This document shows positions 1 to 7,835 of a DNA stretch of 64,000 nt, piece after piece. Where the stretch lies: NCBI GenBank assembly GCA_021647205.1, contig JAKIVD010000003.1:124001-188000 (forward strand), written 5' to 3'. The stretch is from Bacteroidales bacterium (lineage in GTDB: Bacteria > Bacteroidota > Bacteroidia > Bacteroidales > F082). Positions within the stretch are counted from its first letter, which is position 1. Every line of letters begins with the position of its first letter. The notes under the pieces were generated by a model. It made no database searches. It saw only the letters and a program-made list of their open reading frames with translations, and was not told the origin of the DNA. The position numbers and the translations under genes were made by a program.

Positions 1-1092
1 GCTGACTTTGGGTTCATAAGTTTCAAAGTCAGAGGGAAAATGAACTTCCGGGGCATCGATAAGTTCCAGGTTTCCTTTGCCCGAGATGCCGATGGTGAGT
101 GTGAGGGCTTCGTTGGCTTTGAGCTTGCTGTTGTCGAGCTTGTCGGTAAAGCTGAAGTTTCCCACGGCACCGCTAAAGTTTTCCGGTTTTCCTTTTTGTG
201 GCAGGGGTTTTACCTGCAAAGTAATGGGTTTTGTCCGAAGGGTGGTCTGCACATTTTTTACGTTTCTGTTGAAAAACGGGTCGTTGAAAAAGTCTTCAAA
301 GGGGTCGTTGCTGCGCCGCCGTTTCTGTTGGGTACGCAACTGGACAACACATTCCATCTCGGTAGGTTCGATGGTCAGTTTGCCGGTTTTTTGCGGAAAC
401 AGGGCATATCTCCCAATGACAGCCGTAATGTATTCTTCACCGTTGATGATTGTAGTGGATTGCTTGTACTGGGTGTTGTCGTCCGTCAGGCTTTTGGACC
501 AGAAACCACGAAATGAGGAGGCTTTTTTCATGGAAAGGTTGGACACCGGGACCTTGGTGTAGATACGGAACGTAACAATTATCTGTTCGCCGAGGTAGGG
601 GGCTTTGTTACTGACAAAGGCTTTGATGTACACGTCGTCGCTTTGTACAATGCCCTCGCTTCCGCCCTGCGTACCGTCAGCTGTTTTTGCCTGTTGAGCT
701 GTGCTGCCATTGACGACCCTTATTTTAATACCGTTTGATTTATAAATTTTTCCTTTAACCTTGACCGATGCAGGTGGGATCACTACTTCTCCCTCTTCGG
801 TTGCCTGTACCACGAATGTGTAACTCTGCGTGTATTTTTGCTGATAGTTTCCGTTAATGATTTGAATGCTCGAACTGCTGGAGGTGTTGGGGCCTGAAAG
901 CCGCTGGAGTTTACCAAAATCGGGCGCGACAAAATTGCGGCCCTCAGTATTTAGTTCGTAAACTACGCGGAACCTTTCCCCCACTTTGACAACCTGCTTG
1001 CTTGTACCCACCAAGCTAACTTCCCCGTCAGCAAACACAAAGATTTGCGCTGCAAGCAAAATAGCCAGTATCAGGAGTTGCTTTGCCTTCAT
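1..1092 (-). CDS. batD: BatD family protein, C-terminus cut off by window edge
   Basis: The frame stays open from an ATG at 1092 to the window edge (364 codons, no stop), so the C-terminal part is missing. The N-terminus is a signal peptide (MKAKQLLILAILLAAQIFVFA). It is followed by beta-rich Ig-like repeats with the BatD-type segment PYLGEQIIVTFRIYT near residue 165 and a basic/aromatic linker (RRRSNDPFEDFF) near residue 255. BatD proteins are periplasmic-facing membrane proteins of the Bacteroidota aerotolerance (Bat) operon. Their exact biochemical role is unsettled. The gene lies 114 bases downstream of batC on the same strand and is the last Bat gene visible. The family call rests on sequence style plus operon position. 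Confidence 0.88.
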   Translation of the reverse strand, partial: MKAKQLLILAILLAAQIFVFADGEVSLVGTSKQVVKVGERFRVVYELNTEGRNFVAPDFGKLQRLSGPNTSSSSSIQIINGNYQQKYTQSYTFVVQATEEGEVVIPPASVKVKGKIYKSNGIKIRVVNGSTAQQAKTADGTQGGSEGIVQSDDVYIKAFVSNKAPYLGEQIIVTFRIYTKVPVSNLSMKKASSFRGFWSKSLTDDNTQYKQSTTIINGEEYITAVIGRYALFPQKTGKLTIEPTEMECVVQLRTQQKRRRSNDPFEDFFNDPFFNRNVKNVQTTLRTKPITLQVKPLPQKGKPENFSGAVGNFSFTDKLDNSKLKANEALTLTIGISGKGNLELIDAPEVHFPSDFETYEPKVS

Positions 1093-1206
1093 TTCGTCTG
1101 AAAATATTTTGTCAAAAATATCATTTAATCTGTTATGAGTTGGTCGCCGGTTCTCCCTCTTCAATCTTCAATCAGCAGTCGGGAGGCCTTCGGTATTCAA
1201 TGCCCA

Positions 1207-1977
1207 TCACCAATCAATCTCTGTCTTTTTCGATTTGGCCGCTTTTGCTTTCTCTTTTTGCAGTTTTTGTAAAGTCTTTTTCTCATCGTTTTTTAAGGCA
1301 TCCAGCATTCGCTGCGCATCTGCCTTTGATATCTGCTGTGGCTGCTGCTGGTTCTTGTCTTTTTGTTGATCACCTTTGTCGCTTTTGTCTTGTTTATCCT
1401 TGTTCTGATCCTGTTTGTCCTGCTCCTGTTTTTTGTCCTGATCTTTATTCTTGTCCTTGTTCTGGTCTTTGTTTTTATCCTTGTTCTTGTCTTTGTTTTT
1501 ATCCTTGTTCTTGTCTTTGTCCTTATTTTGGTCCTGCTTTTGTTGCTGTTCCCTGAGTTTTTTTTGCGCGTAGGCGAGGTTGTATTTTGCATCCTGATCA
1601 TCAGGTTTCAAGCGCAAAGCGTTTTTGTAGGCCTCAATACTTTCTTTGTATTTCTGTTCTTTCATCAGGCTGTTTCCGAGGTTGTAATACGCGCCGGCTT
1701 TGGCCTTTTCCTGTTGTGCCCCTTCCGCTGCTTCGCTAAACAACTTGCCCGACTCTGCATAGTTTTCCTGTTTGTACATGGCATCGCCCAGGTTGAACGT
1801 GCCTTTAAAGTAACCGGGTTTTTCCGACAGTGCTTTCCTGTACTCAATTTCGGCTTCCGAAAAGTTACCTTCTTCAAACTGACTGTTCCCTTCACGGACC
1901 ATTTTTTTCTCGCTTTGGGCGGAAAGTCCGGGGGTCAACAGGCCGAAGATGGACAATATGATTAGATGCCGTTTCAT
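1207..1977 (-). CDS. batC: BatC, exported TPR protein with Lys/Asp/Asn/Gln-rich tail
   Basis: 256 aa. A signal peptide (MKRHLIILSIFGLLTPGLSAQ) is followed by about three tetratricopeptide repeats (roughly residues 22-140; for example YYNLGNSLMKEQKYKESIEAY). A low-complexity tail made almost only of K, D, N and Q (about 145-215) comes next, then a short helical end. TPR domains are protein-binding, and in Bat operons this protein is thought to act with the VWA proteins in the periplasm. The start codon overlaps the batB stop by four bases (ATGA), so the two are translationally coupled. The tail is encoded by short tandem DNA repeats and could vary in length between strains. Function beyond scaffolding is not known. 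Confidence 0.85.
   Translation of the reverse strand: MKRHLIILSIFGLLTPGLSAQSEKKMVREGNSQFEEGNFSEAEIEYRKALSEKPGYFKGTFNLGDAMYKQENYAESGKLFSEAAEGAQQEKAKAGAYYNLGNSLMKEQKYKESIEAYKNALRLKPDDQDAKYNLAYAQKKLREQQQKQDQNKDKDKNKDKNKDKNKDKNKDQNKDKNKDQDKKQEQDKQDQNKDKQDKSDKGDQQKDKNQQQPQQISKADAQRMLDALKNDEKKTLQKLQKEKAKAAKSKKTEIDW
1465..1512. repeat. 24-bp tandem repeat inside batC
   Basis: Two exact head-to-tail copies of a 24-base unit (1465-1488 and 1489-1512), with a degenerate third copy after them. They encode the alternating Lys/Asn/Asp tail of BatC. Each unit is in frame (eight codons), so copy-number change would lengthen or shorten the tail without breaking the protein. Confidence 0.85.
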
Positions 1978-3017
1978 TTTCCTTCTTGTTTTCCGAAGAA
2001 ATCAAATTTGTGAGCCCAACGTGCCCTGCGGCGCGCAATGAGCAATTCCGTAACCATCAAAAAGAATGCCAGGGCTAGGTAAATCTGAAAGCGGTCTTCG
2101 TAGTCGGTGAACTGCCTGGTTTCAATCTCTTTTTTGTCAATCTGGTTGATTTCTTCAAATAGTTTTCTCAATCCGGTACTGGCGTTATTTGCCCGGGCAT
2201 AAGCGCCGTTTCCGGCGGCTGCAATTTGTCGCAGCATATCTTCATTCAGTCTGGTTACCACGGTTTTGCCTTCACGATCTTTTTTGAACCCTGTCCGGTT
2301 TCCGTAGCTGTTGTAAATGGGTATTGGCGAACCTTCCGGCAACCCCATCCCAACAGTAAACACTTTAATTCCCTGTGCGGCAGCATTTTCAGCTGCACCT
2401 ATGGCATCGTCTTCGTGGTTCTCGCCGTCAGTAATGACGATGATGGCCTTGTTGTGTTCGGTGTCGCCAAAGGATTCCGTCGCCATGTTGATGGCTTCAC
2501 CAATGGCTGTACCCTGCGTGGGAACGATTTTGGTGTCAACGGCAGATAAAAATAATTTGGCCGCAGAGTAGTCTGTGGTCAGGGGCAATTGCTTGTAGGC
2601 GTTTCCGGCAAAAATAATAATGCCGATACGGTCACCTGTCAGTTTGTCAATCAGGCTGGAAATGGCCATTTTGGAACGTTCGAGCCGGTTGGGCTTGATG
2701 TCTTCTGCCAGCATGGAATTGGAAACGTCGAGCACCAGCATCAGGTCGATTCCTTCGCGTTTTACTTTTTCCAGTTTCGAGCCGATTTGCGGATCGGTAA
2801 TACCAACAACCAACAGCACGAACGCCAGGAGTACCAAAATAAACTTGAACCGGGGCTTGCCCTTTGACACCTGAGGCATGAGCAGGGAAATGGTTTTTTT
2901 GTCGCCAAAACGTCTGCCGGCCCGTTTCTTCCAGTTGTTGTAAAACCAAAAGGCAAACAGGAAAAAGAACACCAGCAAAAGCAGGTAAAAGTATTCCGGA
3001 TGTGCAAATCTGACCAT
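1974..3017 (-). CDS. batB: BatB, membrane VWA-domain protein
   Basis: 347 aa. The N-terminal HPEYFYLL segment with a transmembrane helix (about residues 8-25) and a second helix (about 58-76) precede a von Willebrand factor A domain. The MIDAS metal site is visible as LVLDVSNSMLAEDIKPNRL (DxSxS), with the later TxxG and TDGENHEDD motifs. A C-terminal helix (about 310-328) anchors the end. BatA/BatB pairs are inner-membrane VWA proteins in the MoxR-linked Bat system of Bacteroidota, linked genetically to oxygen tolerance in Bacteroides fragilis. The domain probably binds a partner through a metal ion. It follows batA by 124 bases and overlaps batC by four bases. Confidence 0.9.
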   Translation of the reverse strand: MVRFAHPEYFYLLLLVFFFLFAFWFYNNWKKRAGRRFGDKKTISLLMPQVSKGKPRFKFILVLLAFVLLVVGITDPQIGSKLEKVKREGIDLMLVLDVSNSMLAEDIKPNRLERSKMAISSLIDKLTGDRIGIIIFAGNAYKQLPLTTDYSAAKLFLSAVDTKIVPTQGTAIGEAINMATESFGDTEHNKAIIVITDGENHEDDAIGAAENAAAQGIKVFTVGMGLPEGSPIPIYNSYGNRTGFKKDREGKTVVTRLNEDMLRQIAAAGNGAYARANNASTGLRKLFEEINQIDKKEIETRQFTDYEDRFQIYLALAFFLMVTELLIARRRARWAHKFDFFGKQEGK

Positions 3018-3095
3018 TCGTTTTAATGCTTAAATGATTGAATGCTTATAAGCAATTTTTTTCTGTTTTCTGTCTTAAGTTTCACCATCTTAATT

Positions 3096-3132
3096 AAGAC
3101 GCTTCCGGGAGCTACGTACACCGGAAGGTCTT
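3096..3132 (-). other. imperfect hairpin between batA and batB
   Basis: Arms AAGAC (3096-3100) with GTCTT (3128-3132) and TTCCGG (3103-3108) with CCGGAA (3121-3126) can fold into a stem with a small internal loop. No long T-run follows on the minus strand, so it is more likely an mRNA structure than a terminator. It sits in the largest gap between the core Bat genes upstream of batC. Confidence 0.4.
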
Positions 3133-3141
3133 TTGTCTTTC

Positions 3142-4143
3142 TTAGGGCAATAGCTTAAAATACAAATACCTTAACATAATTTCCACTATAAAAATTGCCA
3201 AAGCCCAAAGGGCAAAAGCAAGGAACATCTCGTGTTTCTTCCTGAATTCCGTGATGTCGATTTTAGACTTCTCGAGCTTGTCGATCTGGTCATAAACTTC
3301 ACGCAAGCCTTCATTATCAGTTGCCCTGAAATACTGTCCACCGGTCAAAGCAGCAATCTGTTGCAACAGTTCTTCGTCAATCTGCACTTCCATTTGTTGC
3401 AGGCTGATTCTCCCAAACTGATCCTGGACGGGGTAGGGGGCGTAGCCTTTCGACCCGACGCCAATGGTGTACACCCTTATGCCAAACATCTTTGCCATTT
3501 CGGCCGCCGAAAGCGGGTCGAGCGAACCGGAATTGTTTACCCCGTCAGTAAGTAAAATGATTACCTTCGAGATAGCATCGGAATCTTTCAGCCGGCTGAC
3601 AGCGGTTGCCAGGCCGTCGCCAATGGCCGTTCCGTCTTCGATCATGCCGCTTTTTACTTCCCTGAACAAATCGTAAATCATTTGATGGTCAGTAGTCAGG
3701 GGAACCTGCGTAAATGCTTCGCCGCTGAAAATAACGAGGCAAACCCTGTCGTTTGGTCTTTTCGCGATAAATTCCTTTGCAACTTCTTTGGCCGCTTCAA
3801 GGCGGTCGGGTTTAAAATCGCGGGCCAGCATACTCCCCGAAACGTCGAGGGCCATTACGATGTCAACGCCTTCGATGTGGATATTTTGTTTTGAAGAAGT
3901 GGACTGTGGGCGCGCCAGGGCAACAATAAGCAAAGCGAGGGCGATAATGCGCAGGACAAACAAAGCGTGAACCAACCATGTTTTCGGGCTCTTTGGCATA
4001 TCGCTAAAAACACGGAGGCCGGAAAAAAGCACATCCGGATGGCTGTTTTTGTTCCGGAACCAGTACCAGGCAATCAGCAGTGGAATGACCAGCAGCAGCC
4101 AGAAATATTCAGGGTTTGCCCATGTGTCAATTCTCGGGATCAT
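3142..4143 (-). CDS. batA: BatA, membrane VWA-domain protein
   Basis: 333 aa. Layout matches BatB: an N-terminal NPEYFWLL segment with a transmembrane helix (about 14-28), a second helix (about 58-76), a VWA domain with MIDAS motif VMALDVSGSMLARDFKPDRL near residue 95 and LTDGVNNSG near residue 200, and a C-terminal helix (about 308-325). The conserved first VWA protein of Bat operons, expected in the inner membrane with the VWA domain in the periplasm. Its start overlaps the end of the upstream gene by four bases (ATGA). BatA and BatB here are clearly paralogous. Confidence 0.9.
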   Translation of the reverse strand: MIPRIDTWANPEYFWLLLVIPLLIAWYWFRNKNSHPDVLFSGLRVFSDMPKSPKTWLVHALFVLRIIALALLIVALARPQSTSSKQNIHIEGVDIVMALDVSGSMLARDFKPDRLEAAKEVAKEFIAKRPNDRVCLVIFSGEAFTQVPLTTDHQMIYDLFREVKSGMIEDGTAIGDGLATAVSRLKDSDAISKVIILLTDGVNNSGSLDPLSAAEMAKMFGIRVYTIGVGSKGYAPYPVQDQFGRISLQQMEVQIDEELLQQIAALTGGQYFRATDNEGLREVYDQIDKLEKSKIDITEFRKKHEMFLAFALWALAIFIVEIMLRYLYFKLLP

Positions 4144-5123
4144 TTGCTTTCTCCTGTTTGTGGTTGAACATCATCGGTATTTCCGTTTTCTTCTGCGACT
4201 TTCGCTTTGGTTTCGTTGACAAAATCAATGCAATGATCTAGGCTCAGGTCGTTTTCGAGTGCCGTGGGCTGTGCTTTTGCAAACTTGACGAGGTCGGCCA
4301 GTTGAAGGGAAGTGCCCAGTTTGTCCATTACTTCTTTGTTGATTTTCTGCTTCTTCAGCGCTTCGAGAATCTCGTCGGTTGTCATTTCCGGTGCGTCAAA
4401 ATGGAACCGGCCCTCCATATACTCCCTGATAATATCGGTCAGCTGAGAGTAGTACAACTTCAAGCGGCCCTGTTGCCAAATCTTCGCCAGTCGCAGCTCA
4501 TCGAGTTTTTTGATAGCCGTAACATGTGGCGGTGGCAAGGGTTTGGGCTTACGGACAAAAACCCCATGATTTTTCTTGCGTTTCGTGAGGTAAAGTACCA
4601 GCAGTCCGATAAGAACAGCCACCACAAGGGCCAGTAAAAGCCAGGGCAATATCTCCCTGAAAGTGTAAGGTTCCCTGATGGGGCCTTTGATGACCTTGAA
4701 ATCTTGCGCTGTGTCAACAAGCGGGGTGTACACCTGCAGGAACAATTTGTTGGTGATGGCCGAATGAATAGTTGTGTCGTCCTTCTGCCGGTACAAAAAT
4801 GTAACAGGGGGTACTTCGAAAAAACCGGAATCGAAAGAAGTAATGCGCAAACGTTGCCTGAGGGTCAGTTGGTTAGGTTCTGACAGTGTGTCAATTGGGT
4901 AGCTTCCCAATACCTCGATGTGGCTGGTAAGGGTATCGGTAATCTGTGGCCAGCCCAACAGGTAATCATCAGGCATGCTGATGCCGATCTCGTAGTTGAC
5001 CTGATCACCAATCATGATGGCAGTACTGTCGACAGAGGCAAATGCTTCCACATTTTGTGCCCGCAATGCCGTTGAAAAGGTAGTTGCCAGCAAAAACATC
5101 AGGATGTAGAATTGTCTTCTCAT
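4140..5123 (-). CDS. Bat-operon membrane protein with BatD-like N-terminal domain
   Basis: 327 aa. Signal peptide (first about 22 residues, ending LRAQ), then a beta-rich exported domain with a BatD-like phrase (IMIGDQVNYEIGISMP). One transmembrane helix lies near 155-180 (LPWLLLALVVAVLIGLLVLYL). A basic stop-transfer sequence and a helical cytoplasmic domain (about 190-310; IREYMEGRFHF) follow. A protein of this architecture usually sits between the DUF58 protein and BatA in Bacteroidota and is often left as hypothetical. It is two bases from the DUF58 gene and overlaps batA, so it is firmly part of the operon. Inference: it links the periplasmic VWA proteins with cytoplasmic MoxR/DUF58. Confidence 0.75.
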   Translation of the reverse strand: MRRQFYILMFLLATTFSTALRAQNVEAFASVDSTAIMIGDQVNYEIGISMPDDYLLGWPQITDTLTSHIEVLGSYPIDTLSEPNQLTLRQRLRITSFDSGFFEVPPVTFLYRQKDDTTIHSAITNKLFLQVYTPLVDTAQDFKVIKGPIREPYTFREILPWLLLALVVAVLIGLLVLYLTKRKKNHGVFVRKPKPLPPPHVTAIKKLDELRLAKIWQQGRLKLYYSQLTDIIREYMEGRFHFDAPEMTTDEILEALKKQKINKEVMDKLGTSLQLADLVKFAKAQPTALENDLSLDHCIDFVNETKAKVAEENGNTDDVQPQTGESK

Positions 5124-5124
5124 T

Positions 5125-6000
5125 TTATCTTCTTGCTTCCCTCTTTTTAAATAAGTTGATCAGTGGTTTCACGTAATCTTTACCAGTGTAAACCTTTACC
5201 ATATCTACGCCATTGCGTGAAAGAAGCATGTCGAGTTCGGCGCGTTTTTTCCTTGTCCGGTTCCCGAAGTGCGCACGTACCCTTGCGCTGCCGGTGTCGA
5301 CCCATATTTTTTGGCCGGTCTCCGCGTCCATCATGCGCACCAGACCCAGGTCGGGGATTTCTGTCTCCCGGATGTCAGTTACGCGCACGGCAATCAGGTC
5401 ATGGCGGAAATTGGCAATTTGCAGGGCTTTGTCGAAACCCTCATCCATGAAATCGGAAATCAGAAAAACAGTGGCTTTCTTTTTAATGGCGTTGGTCAGG
5501 TACCGCAATGCTTCCGAGATATCGGTCCCTTTACTTTCTGCCTTGAAATCGATCAACTCGCGGATGATACGCAAAATATGGGAAGTGCCTTTCTTGGGTG
5601 GTATGAACTTTTCAATTTTGTCGCTGAAGAAAATGACACCCACTTTGTCGTTGTTGTTGATGGCCGAGAAGGACAAAACGGCAGCGATTTCTGTTACAAG
5701 GTCTTGTTTTAACTGGCTTTGCGTGCCAAAGCTGTTGGAGCCCGAAACGTCAATCAGCAGCATGACAGTCAGTTCGCGTTCCTCTTCAAAAATTTTAATA
5801 AAAGGGTGGTTAAAACGGGCGGTTACATTCCAGTCGATATTCCTGATGTCGTCGCCGTACTGGTACTCGCGCACTTCACTGAAAGCCATACCCCTTCCCT
5901 TGAACACGCTGTGGTATTCGCCCGAAAAGATCTGATTGGACAAGCCGCGTGTCTTGATCTCGATCTTTCTTACTTTTTTGAAGATGTCTTTGGCGTCCAT
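5125..6000 (-). CDS. DUF58 domain protein of the MoxR/Bat operon
   Basis: 291 aa, no signal peptide or membrane helix, so probably cytoplasmic. The DUF58 signature is clear: KGRGMAFSEVREYQYGDDIR followed by NIDWNVTAR near residues 35-62. A VWA-like fold follows, with LLIDVSGSNSFGT near residue 82 as its metal-site motif. DUF58 proteins almost always sit next to MoxR ATPases and are thought to be their partners or substrates. The ATG start is 112 bases after the end of moxR, and that gap is filled by a 14-bp repeat. The next gene starts two bases after its stop. Confidence 0.88.
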   Translation of the reverse strand: MDAKDIFKKVRKIEIKTRGLSNQIFSGEYHSVFKGRGMAFSEVREYQYGDDIRNIDWNVTARFNHPFIKIFEEERELTVMLLIDVSGSNSFGTQSQLKQDLVTEIAAVLSFSAINNNDKVGVIFFSDKIEKFIPPKKGTSHILRIIRELIDFKAESKGTDISEALRYLTNAIKKKATVFLISDFMDEGFDKALQIANFRHDLIAVRVTDIRETEIPDLGLVRMMDAETGQKIWVDTGSARVRAHFGNRTRKKRAELDMLLSRNGVDMVKVYTGKDYVKPLINLFKKREARR

Positions 6001-6009
6001 TGTTGTTTC

Positions 6010-6067
6010 GGGTTGCAGGTTACGGGTTGCAGGTTACGGGTTGCAGGTTACAGGTTACGGGTTACGG
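6010..6067. repeat. 14-bp tandem repeat between moxR and DUF58 genes
   Basis: Three perfect head-to-tail copies of GGGTTGCAGGTTAC (6010-6023, 6024-6037, 6038-6051), then a partial degenerate copy. A 13-base part (CAGGTTACGGGTT) occurs in the opposite orientation near 62277, so this is a dispersed intergenic repeat type. AACTTT-rich sequence follows immediately (about 6070-6111). Confidence 0.85.
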
Positions 6068-6112
6068 ATTTGGAGTTTGAACTTTATACTTTGACCTTCA
6101 ACTTTAAACTTC

Positions 6113-7105
6113 TTACGGCACTTCTACTGTATTCAAAATCTCATTAATAATATCCTCACTCGTTACATTCTCTGCTTCGGCTTCGTAGGTGAGGCCGATG
6201 CGGTGGCGCATCACATCGTGGGCTACGGCACGGATATCTTCGGGGATGACATAACCACGGCGTTTGATGAAAGCAAAGGCTTTGGCAGCGAGCGCCAGGT
6301 TAATGCTTGCCCTGGGCGAAGCACCGTAAGCAATCATGTTTTCAAACTGGCCCAGTTTGAAATCTTTTGGATATCGTGAGGAGAAAACAATGTCGGTGAT
6401 GTAGTTTTCAATTTTTTCGTCGAGATAAACTTCCCTGACAATGGCACGGGCTTTCAGGATTTCTTTTGTTTTCAAGACTTTGTTAGTCGTGGCCTGTGCG
6501 CCGGTAATATTCTGGCGAAGGATTATTTTTTCCTCATCCTGTTTCGGGTAGTTGATGACGACTTTCAGCATGAAACGGTCAACCTGCGCTTCGGGCAGCG
6601 GATAAGTCCCTTCCTGCTCAATGGGGTTTTGTGTAGCCATCACCAGGAAAGGTTCGTCCAGTTTAAAAGTAGTTTCACCAATGGTTATCTGACGTTCCTG
6701 CATGGCTTCCAGCAAAGCGCTCTGCACTTTGGCGGGTGAACGGTTGATCTCGTCGGCAAGGATGAAGTTGGCAAACAGCGGCCCTTTCTTCACTACAAAC
6801 TCTTCTTTTTTCTGACTGTAAATAAGCGTTCCCAAGAGGTCGGCGGGTAACAGGTCGGGGGTGAACTGAATGCGACTGAATTTAGCATCGACAACATTGG
6901 CCAGCGAAGTGATGGCCAGCGTTTTTGCCAGTCCGGGCACACCTTCAAGCAAAATGTGACCGTTGGCAAGCAGTCCGATGAGCAGGCGTTCGGTCATGTG
7001 TTTCTGTCCGATGATGACTTTATTCATTTCCAGTTGGATGAGGTCGATGAACTGACTCTCGCGCTGGATCCTTTCGTTTAGTTCCCTGATGTCGGTTTCT
7101 AACAT
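6113..7105 (-). CDS. moxR: MoxR-family AAA+ ATPase
   Basis: 330 aa from the ATG at 7105. An in-frame TTG further up at 7135 is rejected because a promoter-like element overlaps it. Walker A GVPGLAKT near residue 58, Walker B LADEINRSPAK near 120, the sensor/arginine region MATQNPIEQEGTYPLPEAQV near 160-180, and the C-terminal lid (SPRASINLALAAKAFAF) are all present. MoxR ATPases are cytoplasmic chaperone-like AAA+ proteins that act with VWA-domain partners. It is the first gene of the Bat operon here. Full family length with no missing key motif. Confidence 0.93.
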   Translation of the reverse strand: MLETDIRELNERIQRESQFIDLIQLEMNKVIIGQKHMTERLLIGLLANGHILLEGVPGLAKTLAITSLANVVDAKFSRIQFTPDLLPADLLGTLIYSQKKEEFVVKKGPLFANFILADEINRSPAKVQSALLEAMQERQITIGETTFKLDEPFLVMATQNPIEQEGTYPLPEAQVDRFMLKVVINYPKQDEEKIILRQNITGAQATTNKVLKTKEILKARAIVREVYLDEKIENYITDIVFSSRYPKDFKLGQFENMIAYGASPRASINLALAAKAFAFIKRRGYVIPEDIRAVAHDVMRHRIGLTYEAEAENVTSEDIINEILNTVEVP

Positions 7106-7132
7106 GTTTCTGGTTTTAAGATTTAGAACGCG

Positions 7133-7140
7133 CAAAGATA
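7133..7140 (-). promoter_or_regulatory. candidate -7 element of the moxR-bat operon
   Basis: TATCTTTG on the minus strand matches the Bacteroidota -7 consensus TAnnTTTG and lies 28 bases before the moxR ATG, giving a short leader of about 20 bases. No clear TTG -33 box is seen at the usual distance, so support is partial. Confidence 0.5.
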
Positions 7141-7219
7141 AAAAGACCCTTTTCTTTACGGCTGTTAATTTTTGTTAAAGGGGGGGGTATGAACGATTAA
7201 GAACTTGAGGAAAGTTTAT

Positions 7220-7688
7220 ATGAATTAACAGTGCTGCATTTGCTGCAGCTATTGTCTTCACCCTCGCCGTTGTAGTGGCAGTGAGTTGTAGAAAGAAGTT
7301 AAGCAAACACCCCAGGCCAGTGAAACAATAAACGCTTATTTAAAAAGCGATACAGTAATGACAGCCGAAGACAGTTTGTTCTTTATGAAGACGAATTCGT
7401 TTGACAGTACAATGCAAAACTACGCTACAGATTCGAATTACACTCAAAATAAGCTGTACAGCGCCGACTCAACTGTTTGTTACCTGGAAGCATTTGTTTA
7501 TTACAAAGTATGCGTTTACTGATGAATGATATATAAAAACCGAATCCAGGACCGACACACTTAATATTTCCTTCAACATAGATAGCCTTGTTGAAATGGA
7601 TGATATAGCAGTAGCCAACAAGGAACTCATAATACTTGATTTGGAAATCATCCAAAATGATGACGGTGATTACCTTATAAACTTTTAA
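7220..7688 (+). pseudogene. broken small lipoprotein gene (two frameshifts and a stop)
   Basis: Coding-like sequence continues through three frames. Frame A (about 7224-7331) gives a lipoprotein signal, AIVFTLAVVVAVSC followed by RKK, with a lipobox cysteine; the ATG at 7220 runs into TAA after two codons. Frame B (7292-7522) gives hydrophilic sequence such as TAEDSLFFMKTNSFDS. Frame C (7530-7688) gives ISFNIDSLVEMDDIAVANKE and ends at TAA. Composition suits a Bacteroidota lipoprotein of about 150 aa, but no intact frame exists. I do not recognise the family. Either a decayed gene or clustered assembly errors; more than one independent lesion favours decay. Confidence 0.55.
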
Positions 7689-7689
7689 T

Positions 7690-7717
7690 ACGGCGCCGGA
7701 TTTTCCAGCCCGGTTTT
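7690..7717 (+). terminator. possible weak terminator
   Basis: Two CCGG arms about ten bases apart followed by a run of seven T just after the broken lipoprotein gene. The four-base stem is short, so this is weak. Confidence 0.25.
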
Positions 7718-7835
7718 TTTGTATTATCATGGTTACCCGGTAGTTAAGTCTTACAAAACTATTGAGGATAACATTACTGAGCCAACACTATTCCCGGCAT
7801 TCCCCCTCCGCCGTGTGCAACATTGTTCAACGAAA

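Noticed and set aside
1363-1965. 200-aa plus-strand open frame opposite batC
   Set aside because: Product is Leu/Val/Phe low-complexity caused by the Lys/Asp codon repeats of batC on the other strand.
5213-5935. 240-aa plus-strand open frame opposite the DUF58 gene
   Set aside because: No family features, and the DUF58 protein on the minus strand is clearly conserved.
7425-7730. 101-aa minus-strand frame opposite the broken lipoprotein gene
   Set aside because: The plus-strand frames show lipoprotein signal and coding-like composition; this one shows neither.
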